Of a stretch of 64,000 bases of DNA, positions 12,006-21,708 are shown in pieces. The position numbers and the translations under genes were made by a program. This DNA is from Proteus appendicitidis (GTDB taxonomy: Bacteria > Pseudomonadota > Gammaproteobacteria > Enterobacterales > Enterobacteriaceae). A model generated the notes under the pieces. The model was not told where the DNA came from and searched no databases. It worked only from the letters and a program-made list of their open reading frames with translations. Within the stretch, counting starts at the first letter, position 1. Each line of letters starts with the position of its first letter. The stretch spans positions 3,322,001 through 3,386,000 of the forward strand of contig NZ_CP127389.1 in NCBI RefSeq assembly GCF_030271835.1, written 5' to 3'.

Positions 12006-12993
12006 GCAAATAAAACCACTTGTTATCACCCCCGGCGAACCAGCCGGGGTTGGTCCTGACCTTATTATCTCATTAGCACAAATGAGTTGGGATTTACCTT
12101 GGGTTGTTTGTGCTGATCCTCAATTACTTAAAACAAGGGCAGAATTGTTAAACCTGCCTCTTTCATTAGTTGAATACGATCCTGCTACCCCACCTAAAAC
12201 ACACATACCAAGCCAAATTTGTGTACTCCCAATCGCACTTCACACTAATGTCATTCCAAGTACATTAGATGCGCGCAACGGATTATACGTTGTAGAAACA
12301 TTAGCTCGTGCTTGTGATGGCTGCCTAAATGGTGAATTTTCAGCACTCGTGACCGGACCTGTTCATAAAGGCATTATCAATGATGCCGGTGTGCATTTTA
12401 CAGGACACACTGAATTTTTTGCTGATCGTAGCCACTGTGAGCGTGTTGTTATGATGCTGGCGACAGATACATTAAGAGTCGCATTAGCAACCACACACTT
12501 ACCCTTACGAGATGTGGCCGATGCAATTACAGGCGAGCTTCTGCATGAAATTATCACCATTTTAAACCACGATTTAAAAACCAAATTCGGTATAGCAGAA
12601 CCTCAAATTTACGTTTGTGGCCTTAATCCTCATGCAGGAGAAAGTGGTCATATGGGACGTGAAGAAATTGATATTATAGAGCCTGCATTAACACAATTAC
12701 GTCAGCAAGGCATTCATCTTCATGGACCTTACCCTGCTGATACCTTATTCCAACCTAAATATTTAACACATGCTGATGCGGTACTTGCGATGTATCACGA
12801 TCAAGGATTACCTGTGCTAAAATATGAGGGTTTCGGTCGCGCCGTGAATATAACTCTCGGTCTTCCTTTTATCCGTACTTCTGTTGATCATGGCACCGCC
12901 CTTGAGCTTGCAGGTACGAAAAGCGCAGATGCTGGCAGTTTTTGCACCGCATTAAATTTAGCCATTAATATGATACAAAATTGTAATGAATAA
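11995..12993 (+). CDS. pdxA: 4-hydroxythreonine-4-phosphate dehydrogenase PdxA
   Basis: NAD-dependent oxidation of 4-phospho-hydroxy-threonine in vitamin B6 (PLP) synthesis. It has 332 residues (E. coli 329) and begins with the family's [12 protein letters not shown] motif. Metal-binding histidines are in TGHTEF, in the CGLNPHAGE segment and in MYHDQGLP; the C-terminus holds [13 protein letters not shown]. It overlaps surA at its start and rsmA at its end (ATG at 12986 before the stop at 12993), so the three are translated as a tight unit. Confidence 0.96.
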   Translation: MQTKQIKPLVITPGEPAGVGPDLIISLAQMSWDLPWVVCADPQLLKTRAELLNLPLSLVEYDPATPPKTHIPSQICVLPIALHTNVIPSTLDARNGLYVVETLARACDGCLNGEFSALVTGPVHKGIINDAGVHFTGHTEFFADRSHCERVVMMLATDTLRVALATTHLPLRDVADAITGELLHEIITILNHDLKTKFGIAEPQIYVCGLNPHAGESGHMGREEIDIIEPALTQLRQQGIHLHGPYPADTLFQPKYLTHADAVLAMYHDQGLPVLKYEGFGRAVNITLGLPFIRTSVDHGTALELAGTKSADAGSFCTALNLAINMIQNCNE

Positions 12994-13804
12994 TAGAGTC
13001 CATCAGGGGCACTTTGCCCGCAAACGCTTCGGGCAGAACTTTTTAACAGACAGCTATATTATTGAAAGTATTGTTGAATCCATTTATCCTCAACCTGGTG
13101 AAGCCATTGTTGAGATTGGCCCTGGTTTAGGCGCAATTACAGAGCCAGTAGGTGCAAGAATGGATAAAATGACGGTTGTCGAAATCGACCGTGATTTAGC
13201 CGCTCGTTTAGAAGTTCATCCTACATTAAAAGACAAGCTGACCATTATTCAGCAAGATGCTATGACGATTGATTTTGCGCAATTAGCAAAAGAGCGTCAG
13301 CAGCCCCTGCGTGTTTTTGGTAACTTGCCTTATAACATTTCTACACCACTTATGTTCCACTTATTCAGTTTTGCTGACGCAATTTCTGATATGACATTTA
13401 TGTTGCAAAAAGAAGTGGTCAATCGCCTTGTTGCTGGTCACGGCAGCAAAACTTATGGTCGCTTAAGTGTGATGGCGCAATATTATTGCCAAATCATCCC
13501 TGTACTTGAAGTTCCACCTACTTCATTTAAACCAGCACCTAAAGTTGATTCAGCAGTTGTTCGCTTGATCCCATACAAAGAAAAGCCATATCCAGTAACG
13601 GATATTGCAATGCTTAGCCGTATTACCGCTCAAGCATTCAATCAACGCCGTAAAACACTACGTAATAGCTTAGGTGGATTACTCACAGCAGAAGATATGA
13701 TAGCACTTGATATCGATCCAACTGCAAGAGCAGAAAATATTTCTGTTGAGCAATACTGCAAAGTGGCAAACTGGTTATCGCAAAAGCAAGACTCACAAGC
13801 ATAA
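12986..13804 (+). CDS. rsmA: 16S rRNA adenine dimethyltransferase RsmA (KsgA)
   Basis: Dimethylates two adjacent adenines in helix 45 of 16S rRNA, a late 30S assembly checkpoint; loss gives kasugamycin resistance. It has 272 residues. SAM motif I is [10 protein letters not shown] near residue 45, motif IV is NLPYNIST near 113, and the N-terminal [13 protein letters not shown] start ([10 protein letters not shown]) and the [10 protein letters not shown] segment are conserved. It is translationally coupled to pdxA through an eight-base overlap, and apaG follows 25 bases later. Confidence 0.97.
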   Translation: MNNRVHQGHFARKRFGQNFLTDSYIIESIVESIYPQPGEAIVEIGPGLGAITEPVGARMDKMTVVEIDRDLAARLEVHPTLKDKLTIIQQDAMTIDFAQLAKERQQPLRVFGNLPYNISTPLMFHLFSFADAISDMTFMLQKEVVNRLVAGHGSKTYGRLSVMAQYYCQIIPVLEVPPTSFKPAPKVDSAVVRLIPYKEKPYPVTDIAMLSRITAQAFNQRRKTLRNSLGGLLTAEDMIALDIDPTARAENISVEQYCKVANWLSQKQDSQA

Positions 13805-13829
13805 GATAAAGCCAGAGACAGGAGGCACT

Positions 13830-14207
13830 ATGTTCACCTCATCAAAAGTGGCGATACAGGTACAAAGCGTTTACATTGAAAGCCAATCTTCCCCTGAAGA
13901 TGAACGATATGTTTTTGCTTATACCATATCAATTCATAATTTGAATAAATGTGCAATTCGCCTCCTGCGCCGCTATTGGTTAATCACCAATGCACAAGGT
14001 AATACCACTGAAGTTCGGGGTGAAGGTGTTGTTGGCGAACAGCCGCTTATTGAGCCTGGCACACAATATCGTTATACCAGTGGTGCCGTTCTTGAAACAC
14101 CAATGGGAACAATGGAAGGTCATTATGAAATGATTGACACTGATGGTCGATTATTTCAAATAGAGATCCCTGTTTTCCGCCTTGCACTTCCAACATTGAT
14201 AAACTAA
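13830..14207 (+). CDS. apaG: ApaG domain protein
   Basis: Small fibronectin-fold protein of uncertain biochemical role, linked to divalent-cation (Co/Mg) tolerance in enterics. The ATG at 13830 with GGAGG six bases ahead gives 125 residues, exactly the E. coli length; a longer in-frame reading to 13707 lies inside rsmA and is not conserved. The hallmark segments RYVFAYT, GRYWLITN-like ([11 protein letters not shown]), [11 protein letters not shown] and GHYEMID are present. Two bases separate its stop from apaH. Confidence 0.95.
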   Translation: MFTSSKVAIQVQSVYIESQSSPEDERYVFAYTISIHNLNKCAIRLLRRYWLITNAQGNTTEVRGEGVVGEQPLIEPGTQYRYTSGAVLETPMGTMEGHYEMIDTDGRLFQIEIPVFRLALPTLIN

Positions 14208-14209
14208 CT

Positions 14210-15031
14210 ATGGCAACTTATTTAATTGGTGATGTTCATGGCTGTTACCATGAACTGCGCCACCTTCTTGATAAAGTCAGTTTCGATCCTGCTCAAGACA
14301 CATTGTGGCTAACGGGTGATCTTGTTGCACGAGGCCCTGACTCGCTTGAAGTACTCCGCTTTGTAAAAAGCTTAGGCACTTCACTTAAACTCGTTTTGGG
14401 CAATCATGATCTTCATCTTTTAGGTGTATTTGCAAAAATTAGCCGCAACAAACCAAGAGATAAGCTGAATGATTTACTTAATGCGCCAGATGCAGATGAA
14501 TTAATTAATTGGTTAAGACGCCAACCTGTATTGCAAGTTGATGAAGACAAAAAAATCATCATGGCTCACGCAGGGATCACGCCACAATGGGATTTAGAAA
14601 TAGCCAAAATGTGCGCTCGTGAAGTCGAAGCTATTTTAAGTAGTGATAGCTACCCTTTATTTATTAACTCAATGTATGGTGATTTACCAAACAACTGGTC
14701 ACCAGAACTTTCGGGTCTAGCACGATTACGCTTTAGCACTAATGCATTCACTCGTATGCGCTACTGCTTTCCTAATGGTCAGCTTGATATGATTTGCAAA
14801 GATAAGCCACAAGACGCGCCTGCACCATTAAAGCCTTGGTTCGATTTGCCAAGCCAGTTACCTGAAGGTTATAGCATTATATTTGGGCATTGGGCCTCTC
14901 TTGAAGGGAAAGGCACTCCTGATAATGTTTATGCGTTAGACACGGGATGTTGCTGGGGTGGAAATCTCACTTGTTTACGTTGGGAAGACAAACAGTATTT
15001 CACTCAATCTAGCCTATCTGCTCCCAAATAA
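14210..15031 (+). CDS. apaH: Symmetrical diadenosine tetraphosphatase ApaH
   Basis: Hydrolyses Ap4A to two ADP; also removes Np4 caps from RNA in E. coli. It has 273 residues (E. coli 280). The metallophosphatase motifs are in order: GDVHG at residues 7-11, [10 protein letters not shown] near 37, GNHDLH near 64, and AHAGI near 118. It is the last gene of the operon: a hairpin follows at 15057 and the convergent folA terminator beyond it. Confidence 0.96.
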   Translation: MATYLIGDVHGCYHELRHLLDKVSFDPAQDTLWLTGDLVARGPDSLEVLRFVKSLGTSLKLVLGNHDLHLLGVFAKISRNKPRDKLNDLLNAPDADELINWLRRQPVLQVDEDKKIIMAHAGITPQWDLEIAKMCAREVEAILSSDSYPLFINSMYGDLPNNWSPELSGLARLRFSTNAFTRMRYCFPNGQLDMICKDKPQDAPAPLKPWFDLPSQLPEGYSIIFGHWASLEGKGTPDNVYALDTGCCWGGNLTCLRWEDKQYFTQSSLSAPK

Positions 15032-15056
15032 ATCACTTATATCCCTTCTTTCTTGA

Positions 15057-15088
15057 AGCGCAAAAATGGCTACATTGCCTTTTGCGCT
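15057..15088 (+). repeat. Hairpin after apaH
   Basis: AGCGCAAAA pairs with TTTTGCGCT, with an inner GGC/GCC pairing and a two-base bulge. It is 26 bases after the apaH stop and has no proper T tract, so it may stabilise the mRNA end rather than terminate. The 340 bases from here to 15428 are extremely AT-rich and I see no gene in them. Confidence 0.55.
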
Positions 15089-15428
15089 ATGTGGGCTTTA
15101 TCATCACATATTACCTAAATTACTCTTTTTTATTCTAAAGAGAACGTTTTATATACAAAAACGAACACTTTAAAATATCATTAAATTTAATCATTAATAA
15201 TCAATATGTTATTTTTTTTCATAGAAAAATAAGTGTAGAAAAACACAATATTGAGAATTAAAAATCTCTATATTGATTAATATCTCATATATTATTCTTA
15301 TAAAATGAGTTTATTAAAATATAAATAATGTTTATTTTAAAATCCCACTTTTTTTATAAAAGGGAATATTTAAATAGAATAATAAATCTTATTTCTTATT
15401 GTTTTTATATAAATAAAATAGGAATAAT

Positions 15429-15457
15429 AAAAAGGGAGATATTTAATCTCCCTTTTT
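15429..15457. terminator. Bidirectional terminator between apaH and folA
   Basis: AAAAAGGGAGAT, a five-base loop, and ATCTCCCTTTTT: twelve-base perfect stem with A tract on one side and T tract on the other, so it can act for both converging genes. It is 12 bases from the folA stop. Confidence 0.88.
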
Positions 15458-15469
15458 ATTTAATTCTTG

Positions 15470-15955
15470 TTATTTTCTTCTTTTTAATATTTCGAAGCAG
15501 TAGTTATGTGAGTTATTTTCATCTGCTTCATGGTATTCCATAAAGGTAGAATCCCACTCATCAGGCTCATAATCTGGGAATGTTGTATCACCAATAACTT
15601 CAGCATCAATATGAGTTAGATAGAGTGTATTTGCCATAGGCAGAAATTGCTCATACACTTTACCACCACCGATAACCATAATTTCTTCATGATTTTCAGC
15701 AGCTTGTAAAGCTTCTTCTACAGATTTAACCCAAACAACATCGCTATCTGTTCCTGGCTGGCTACTTAAAACAATATTAAGACGGTTCGGTAAAGGACGT
15801 CCAATAGACTCATAAGTCACCCGGCCCATAATAACGGGTTTATTTAACGTATTCTTTTTAAACCATGCGAGGTCACCGGGTAATGTCCAAGGCATTGCCT
15901 TTTCCATACCAATAATGCGATCCATCGCTAATGCTGCGATTAAACTAATATTCAT
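15470..15955 (-). CDS. folA: Dihydrofolate reductase
   Basis: NADPH-dependent reduction of dihydrofolate; target of trimethoprim. It has 161 residues and lines up with E. coli DHFR (159) with one extra residue after Met1. The active-site acidic residue is Asp28 (E. coli Asp27) in LPGDLAWFK, the Met20-loop AMPW is intact, and [13 protein letters not shown] and the [12 protein letters not shown] motif are present. The sequence looks like an intrinsic chromosomal enzyme and not an acquired dfr cassette. The position beside apaH is as in E. coli. Confidence 0.97.
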   Translation of the reverse strand: MNISLIAALAMDRIIGMEKAMPWTLPGDLAWFKKNTLNKPVIMGRVTYESIGRPLPNRLNIVLSSQPGTDSDVVWVKSVEEALQAAENHEEIMVIGGGKVYEQFLPMANTLYLTHIDAEVIGDTTFPDYEPDEWDSTFMEYHEADENNSHNYCFEILKRRK

Positions 15956-16130
15956 TTACACACCTACGGGTAAAGATGGGAAAAAAACTGTTCACACTAT
16001 ACGTAAAGCTAAAACCTGAGTCGATACAAATTATGCTTCCTTGATAATAAATAATTGCTTTATACTCGAAGTGTTAACTTAATCATATAAGATTCAATCA
16101 TTATAATATTGTTATATACAAGGCGCTATT

Positions 16131-16745
16131 ATGCTTGAAACTTCTTTAGTTGTTTTTACAATTGCTTTACTTGGTATGATCTCACCAGGTCCTGACTTTT
16201 TTCTCGTTGTAAAAAATGCTGCACGTTATCAACGTTCTGCGGCAATGATGACTGCAATGGGAATTGTGGCTGCATTACTTGTGCATATGTCATATTGTGT
16301 TGCAGGTATTGCCGTTCTTATCACAACAACACCTTGGCTCTTTTCTATTTTGAAATATGCGGGTGCTGTTTATTTGCTATGGATTGGTTTTCAAAGCTTA
16401 CTGTCAAAATCTAATCATTCGATTGATGAAAAAGCAGCACAACATTCACAAATCAGTTTTAAGAAAGCCTTTATGCAAGGTTTTCTCTGTAATTTACTCA
16501 ATCCTAAAGCCACATTGTTCTTTCTTGCCGTTTTCACTCAAGTATTAAGTGTCGATTCAAGCATCGGTGAAAAATTGTGGTATGCCTTTATTATTTGGGG
16601 ATTAGCTATCGTTTATTGGCCTTTGCTTGTTTTATTAATTCAAAGTGCTCCAGTAAGAAAAGTGCTCAATAAAATCCAAAAAAGTATTGATAAAGTACTA
16701 GGTGTAATACTAATTGGTTTGGGAATTAAAGTGGCGTTGAGTTAA
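16131..16745 (+). CDS. LysE/RhtB-family amino-acid exporter
   Basis: Inner-membrane efflux protein of the LysE/RhtB superfamily, which exports amino acids such as homoserine, threonine, leucine or lysine. It has 204 residues, with the family signature SPGPDFFLVVKNA at residues 18-30, about six hydrophobic segments, and LLNPKATLFFLAVF near 122. The substrate cannot be told from the sequence. It stands alone between folA (opposite strand) and the unidentified gene at 16790. The 175 bases upstream hold its promoter and that of folA. Confidence 0.88.
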   Translation: MLETSLVVFTIALLGMISPGPDFFLVVKNAARYQRSAAMMTAMGIVAALLVHMSYCVAGIAVLITTTPWLFSILKYAGAVYLLWIGFQSLLSKSNHSIDEKAAQHSQISFKKAFMQGFLCNLLNPKATLFFLAVFTQVLSVDSSIGEKLWYAFIIWGLAIVYWPLLVLLIQSAPVRKVLNKIQKSIDKVLGVILIGLGIKVALS

Positions 16746-16751
16746 ATAAAA

Positions 16752-16780
16752 ACCTCTTTAATAAGATTTATTAGAGAGGT
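16752..16780. terminator. Terminator between LysE gene and the AT-rich gene
   Basis: ACCTCTTTAATAA, a three-base loop, TTATTAGAGAGGT: thirteen-base stem with one G-T wobble. On the minus strand it is followed by TTTTTATTT, a good tail for the minus-strand gene ending at 16790; for the plus-strand exporter the tail is poorer. Confidence 0.8.
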
Positions 16781-16789
16781 ATAACTCAT

Positions 16790-17923
16790 TTATAATAAAT
16801 TTAAACTCCAATCATTCTCACTCTTTAAATAATCAATAACATCGAGTAAAACCCTTTCATTCTCAAGATAATTAGACTTATTTTTCATTTTATTTAAAAT
16901 AATCTCATAATTATCTCTAATAACATTAGCTATATTATTTTTCACTTCATCATTATTTATATTTTCACTAAAATGTTTTTTTATTTTTCGATTATATTCA
17001 AATATAAAAATTTTATCGTTTGCAGTTTTATCTTTTGCATTAATAATATCCTCATATTCTAATACTTCTGAGTCAAGTATGTTATCCACAAACTCCTTGA
17101 CACCTTCATTATTTTTTAATTTATTTATTAAGAGTTCTATTATCGAATTTATAAAAATTTCATTATTATAATTTTCAACATTATACTTCGCTATTTTACT
17201 CATAAAACATTTAGCTATATTTATAATAAATCTCTTCTCCATTTCCATAGAGTAAATATCATGCATTGTATTAACTAAATGTCTTATTGAATTACCTAAT
17301 TTATTAGTTCCTTTTCCATCAATCTCTTCACAAGCATAATTTAATGCCATATCAATATGTTGTTTATAGTTAAAATTAATATAATCTAGTATACTAGTGC
17401 ATTCTGAATTATGTCTACTCAATTCTTCTTTTTGATAATTATTAATCACATCGAGAGAGATACTCATTATAGTAATAAAGTCTCCTTTTGTTTGTGATTT
17501 TTCATAAAGATAATTTCTTATTAAAATTTTAGCATTATCATGACAACCATTTTTTATTGCAACATTTAAACTTAAAAAAAACGAATCTAATTGCTCACAC
17601 TTAAAACTAACAAAGTTAGAATTTATTAACTTACAATTATTAAATTTTATTCTCTCTCTTTCTGACAAAAGAGTGGATAAATTATTCAATTTAGCATTTT
17701 GACTTTTATCCAATAGAAAAGTCACACAAACCTTTAAATTAAATAATTCTTTTATAAAAAAAGATAATTTAGATAAAAAAGTATTATTTTTTCTTTCAAC
17801 ATAAAAACTAGAAAATGTATTTAATATATTTTTAATGCTGTTTTTTATTTTATATTTTTCTTTTATATTTACATCACATTTTTCTATTGAACTAACTTGT
17901 TGAGAAATATTATTTATCTTCAT
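16790..17923 (-). CDS. Unknown AT-rich protein, 377 residues
   Basis: I do not recognise this protein. It starts at an ATG with AAGGAG six bases upstream and runs 377 codons, so it is very likely expressed. The product is rich in Asn, Lys and Ile, predicted mostly helical, with no signal peptide, no clear membrane segment and no catalytic motif that I can name; several cysteines are scattered (residues near 16, 66, 97, 109, 126). Codon use is far more AT-rich than in neighbouring housekeeping genes, a sign of horizontal acquisition. The start MKINNISQQVSS is polar and Ser/Asn-rich, as in many type III effectors, but that alone is weak. It shares strand and neighbourhood with the autotransporter protease 100 bases upstream; a terminator separates them. 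Confidence 0.8.
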   Translation of the reverse strand: MKINNISQQVSSIEKCDVNIKEKYKIKNSIKNILNTFSSFYVERKNNTFLSKLSFFIKELFNLKVCVTFLLDKSQNAKLNNLSTLLSERERIKFNNCKLINSNFVSFKCEQLDSFFLSLNVAIKNGCHDNAKILIRNYLYEKSQTKGDFITIMSISLDVINNYQKEELSRHNSECTSILDYINFNYKQHIDMALNYACEEIDGKGTNKLGNSIRHLVNTMHDIYSMEMEKRFIINIAKCFMSKIAKYNVENYNNEIFINSIIELLINKLKNNEGVKEFVDNILDSEVLEYEDIINAKDKTANDKIFIFEYNRKIKKHFSENINNDEVKNNIANVIRDNYEIILNKMKNKSNYLENERVLLDVIDYLKSENDWSLNLL

Positions 17924-17983
17924 AACAACTCCTTATCTTATAGTAAAATAATCCTTTATTTATCTACACCTTTATACAAAAAA

Positions 17984-18007
17984 AAAGCCCTTATGACTAA
18001 GGGCTTT
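17984..18007 (-). terminator. Terminator of the autotransporter gene
   Basis: On the minus strand, AAAGCCCTTA, a four-base loop and TAAGGGCTTT are followed by a run of Ts. It begins 19 bases after the autotransporter stop and isolates it from the AT-rich gene downstream. Confidence 0.9.
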
Positions 18008-18025
18008 AAATATTAAAAAATAAAT

Positions 18026-21000
18026 TTAGAAATTAATTTTTAGTGTTGCATTGATACCACTGGAGCTTACATCACTATTATATTGACCTTGGTAAGACAG
18101 CCCGAACGTGGTTGATTTACTTAATTGCGCATCAATACCTAAGCCAACACCAAATAAATTATCCAGCTTACCACCGCGTAATGTTGCATCACCGGAATTT
18201 GATAAGAAGAGACGTGATTCAGGACGATTATCACCAAACAGATGGCTTGCAGAAATATCGCCTCTTAATGCCATATTTATATTGCCTGCCATAAATGGAT
18301 AACCTCCACGTAAACCGATAGTACCCACTTGAATATCTTGTGAGTCTGTCTTAGTGGTAAATTTCATATTACCGACATTTTCATTAATATCGTCAGTTGA
18401 TACACGCAACCAGCTAAATCCTGCATATGGCTCAATAGCGTACTGATTAGTATTAAATTGAGTATAAGCACCTTCTAAGAAAATTTGAGTAATTTTTGCA
18501 TCATAACTTGTAGAGTTATAACCTGCATTTTGTCCTACCCAAAGTGTTCTTTTAGCATCTCTATCTTGGTTAGTATGTGTGAAACCATAGTTTAACGAAG
18601 CCACGTCATACAGATTAGACACACCGTAAGCACCAATATGAATATCGTTGCTGTCTATTTTACCGTGTTCATTACCTTTATATTTGGTTGAACCTGCACC
18701 AAAGAAGAGACCGGCTTTGGTATTTTCGGTCACATCAATTTCTGCGCCTAATAAACCAACATAGAAATCAACATCCATATTGCTGTGACCATAATCAGCA
18801 TTGCCCCATTGACCAATGCCTGTCATCCAAATACGTGCGTTACTGTTATCCAAGTTAGCATAGCGACCTTGACCAATACCCATAGCTTGATCTTTCACTG
18901 TACGCGTTAACCCTAACACATTGACGACACTCGCACTGTTGGCATTTAAATACATATCACTGCCTAATGATCCGTAGGTCTTATTCAGATCTCTTTCATT
19001 CATAGGAAGTACTGCATTAAATAAATCACCACTGCCTGTATTGTCTAACGCATTAGCAATAGATCGACCATTTTCATTATTTGCAAAAGTTGCCAGTGAG
19101 GTATTTTCTTTCTTACTTAATGTACCTGTAATGGTATTGTCTTTTACAGAGACATTTTTATCAAATAATGCATAATCATTATTTGAAGCAATATCGTTAT
19201 TCGCTAACATTTTAGTTTTAACACGATTATCAACTAAATTGTCTGCATTAACTGTACCTGTTGCGACCGTGTTATTAAGGTAGATATCTTTTAATTGACC
19301 TTCACTATCAGCACCAATATCTAAACTTGCGCCTTTATTTAAGGTCATATCACCAACATTAACATCATGCCCTACAGTGACTAAATAAGCCCCTTTATCG
19401 TTGATATTAATATTGGCTTTATGACTCTCATTTGATGCTAGTTGACCTTGTTGTGTGAAAGTGTCGTTATAACGATCGATAACACTTAATTTACCGCCAT
19501 TCACATTGACCGCTTCTGTGCCAAACGATTCTGTAAAGCCATATAACGTACCTTGTTCGACTGTTGTACCGCCACGATAAGTATTATCGCCAGTCATCAC
19601 TAATGTACCTTCGCCTTTCTTAACTAAAGCACCATCATATAACCCAGCGTTAATTTTCGCTTGAATAGCATCAGCCCGTTTTTGGTAATACTCTTTACGC
19701 CATTTTTCAGCGTCTTCTTTGCTGACAATGTGTGAGGTTGGATCTGGGTTACCATCGTTGATAACAAAATCAGTTCCTAAAACATAATCACCACCAGCAG
19801 CAATGCCTTTATCTGTATATTCCTGCAACCATGCGAGATCTTCTTGTTTACGTAAATCTAGCGCGGTTTGTGAAATATCGTTTGTCCAAACATCAAGAGG
19901 TGTCATGCTTAGATTATATTCAAACTTCCCTAAGAATTGACCAGGACCATACATCCCTTTATCTAAATCAGGAGTACCCCAACCATAACGGACATCTGGC
20001 GTACCTTCAGCCGCAGTCCAGCTATCATATAAAGAGCCATCTGGATTACGGTGATTAGCCGTTGTGAACATCACATCACGGACTTGGATAGCATTCATAG
20101 ATCCGTAACGTGACATCAATACGCCCATCGCACCAGTAACATGAGGTGCAGCCATTGATGTCCCGCTAAAGGTATCCCAACCTGCATTTCCCTCTTCATC
20201 AACAACTGACGAATAAATGTAACGACCCGGTGCAACAACCGTCCACCATTTCGCATTTCCTGCTTCATTAAAGATTTTTTCTAATTCATAACCCGACTTA
20301 TCCGCATTCTGTTTAAGACCCGCAACAGCAATCCAATGTTGTTCAGCTTCAGGATTAAAATAAGGATAAAGAGGACGATAATAAGGTTGAGCAAAGTCAC
20401 GATTACCTGTTGTAAAGACTTGAACAACATTAGTGCCTTTTACAGCGTCATAAGCGGCATCAACAAAGGAAGGTTTATCACCATAGACTTTTTTAAAATA
20501 GAAATATTCGTATTCGGTTTGTGCCGTAGTATCTACAGGCATATGTACAGTTGTATTACCGCCATCAGGCCCTGTAGTTGGAACTGTGTTAATAATACGA
20601 GGGTTTGTTCCCCAACTGTTATTAATCACTTGAGCGCCAGCATCCACCATCGCTTTCCAGCCAGTATAGAAATAAGTGTAATCTTGATAAGGACCATAGT
20701 TATTGCTATCTGTTGCGCCAGTATTTCCTAAATAAACATCTGCACCCCATGCAACCCCATGCATACCATTACCGTCACGACTTGCACCTACGGTTCCTGT
20801 AACGTGTGTACCATGTGTATCATTCACACCTTTGATCCAGCCACCGTCAACATCAAAGGCTTGGCCTTTCTCATAATGTCCCCCCATTTCTTGAGGGTAA
20901 CGCATGCCTGTTGAACCATATTGACCTTTGGCTTTTACCGCATGGAAGCGCGCATCATTTAATTCTGGATGTGACAATAATGCACCAGAGTCCATTACAC

Positions 21001-21256
21001 CGATTTTGGCACCTTGCCCATGAAAACCAAGTGCATAAGCACTAGAGGCATTCATCGCAGCAAGCCCCCAGTCTTTTTGATATTCTTGGCTTTCCCAACT
21101 TTTTGTATCTCCTAATTGCCCAGCTTCTGAATATGCTACGGAATATCCAGAAAAAAGAAGTGCTGATGCAACAATGGAAAGTTGAAATATATTATTATTT
21201 ATTTTATTTTTTTTATTCATTTTGTGATGATGACTTAAAGCTATTTCTTTGTTCAT
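18026..21256 (-). CDS. pta: Subtilisin-like autotransporter, Pta-type toxic agglutinin
   Basis: Type Va autotransporter with an S8 (subtilisin) passenger. It has 1076 residues and closely fits Proteus toxic agglutinin (about 1072 residues), a surface alkaline protease that clumps bacteria and damages host cells. A long signal region with the hydrophobic core IVASALLFSG ends near residue 42. The catalytic triad is Asp89 (VMDSG), His148 (THGTHVTG) and Ser367 (GTSMAAPHV), with oxyanion Asn near NNSWG. A passenger-associated beta-helical stretch (GEGTLVMTGDNTYRGGTTVEQG) follows near 550, and the last 270 residues are the barrel ending in Phe (LKINF). Start choice is uncertain; Met13 is an alternative. 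Single-gene unit with its own terminator. The name is from family memory, not a search. Confidence 0.9.
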   Translation of the reverse strand: MNKEIALSHHHKMNKKNKINNNIFQLSIVASALLFSGYSVAYSEAGQLGDTKSWESQEYQKDWGLAAMNASSAYALGFHGQGAKIGVMDSGALLSHPELNDARFHAVKAKGQYGSTGMRYPQEMGGHYEKGQAFDVDGGWIKGVNDTHGTHVTGTVGASRDGNGMHGVAWGADVYLGNTGATDSNNYGPYQDYTYFYTGWKAMVDAGAQVINNSWGTNPRIINTVPTTGPDGGNTTVHMPVDTTAQTEYEYFYFKKVYGDKPSFVDAAYDAVKGTNVVQVFTTGNRDFAQPYYRPLYPYFNPEAEQHWIAVAGLKQNADKSGYELEKIFNEAGNAKWWTVVAPGRYIYSSVVDEEGNAGWDTFSGTSMAAPHVTGAMGVLMSRYGSMNAIQVRDVMFTTANHRNPDGSLYDSWTAAEGTPDVRYGWGTPDLDKGMYGPGQFLGKFEYNLSMTPLDVWTNDISQTALDLRKQEDLAWLQEYTDKGIAAGGDYVLGTDFVINDGNPDPTSHIVSKEDAEKWRKEYYQKRADAIQAKINAGLYDGALVKKGEGTLVMTGDNTYRGGTTVEQGTLYGFTESFGTEAVNVNGGKLSVIDRYNDTFTQQGQLASNESHKANININDKGAYLVTVGHDVNVGDMTLNKGASLDIGADSEGQLKDIYLNNTVATGTVNADNLVDNRVKTKMLANNDIASNNDYALFDKNVSVKDNTITGTLSKKENTSLATFANNENGRSIANALDNTGSGDLFNAVLPMNERDLNKTYGSLGSDMYLNANSASVVNVLGLTRTVKDQAMGIGQGRYANLDNSNARIWMTGIGQWGNADYGHSNMDVDFYVGLLGAEIDVTENTKAGLFFGAGSTKYKGNEHGKIDSNDIHIGAYGVSNLYDVASLNYGFTHTNQDRDAKRTLWVGQNAGYNSTSYDAKITQIFLEGAYTQFNTNQYAIEPYAGFSWLRVSTDDINENVGNMKFTTKTDSQDIQVGTIGLRGGYPFMAGNINMALRGDISASHLFGDNRPESRLFLSNSGDATLRGGKLDNLFGVGLGIDAQLSKSTTFGLSYQGQYNSDVSSSGINATLKINF

Positions 21257-21323
21257 TCTGTACCTTCAGTTATATTAAAATTTAATAACATTAATTAAGG
21301 ATCAAAAATAAAAGACGCGAAGA

Positions 21324-21342
21324 TTCTCTAGTTTCTAGAGAA
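21324..21342. promoter_or_regulatory. Inverted repeat upstream of the autotransporter
   Basis: TTCTCTAG-TTT-CTAGAGAA, perfect eight-base arms, 68-86 bases before the autotransporter start codon. It could be an operator or an RNA hairpin in the leader; the regulator is unknown. Confidence 0.5.
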
Positions 21343-21388
21343 ATAATTACTTGAAGGGCATCTCAAAAATATGATTTCATGCCACAAA

Positions 21389-21431
21389 AATAGATAGATT
21401 GACTACACAATCACAAATTAATAGATAGATT
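21389..21431. repeat. Twelve-base direct repeats upstream of the autotransporter
   Basis: AATAGATAGATT occurs at 21389-21400 and again at 21420-21431, a spacing of 31 bases, close to three helical turns. This is the spacing expected of two sites for one DNA-binding protein. The rest of 21257-21640 is AT-rich and without a gene. Confidence 0.5.
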
Positions 21432-21647
21432 AAACAAGATTAGATCACTTATTGTTATATTACAAACAAGCAAAATTAACCCATTTCAATATTAACCTCA
21501 TTGATAACAATATTTAAATCAACTTAATAAAGAGAACTTAAATAAATAAACAAAAATATCAAATTAATTAACAATTTTTTTGAGAATATTTTTCTCTATT
21601 TAACTTTAGCCTAAAAAAATATAATCCACATTATTTTTAATATAAAA

Positions 21648-21680
21648 AAAACAGTATCTTTATTTTAAAAATACTGTTTT
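21648..21680 (-). terminator. Terminator of ftsP
   Basis: On the minus strand AAAACAGTAT, a 13-base loop and ATACTGTTTT are followed by further Ts (eight in all). It begins 28 bases after the ftsP stop. Confidence 0.85.
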
Positions 21681-21708
21681 CCTTTTAATTTGGTGTTACT
21701 ACTTAGTT

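Noticed and set aside
15328..15543. Open frame of 71 codons in the apaH-folA gap
   Set aside because: It runs through the bidirectional terminator into the folA 3' end antisense, has Phe/Ile-rich chance composition, and no ribosome site.
16790..17923. Pseudogene or chance open frame
   Set aside because: Long uninterrupted frame in very AT-rich DNA, where stops are frequent, together with a good ribosome site and a terminator.
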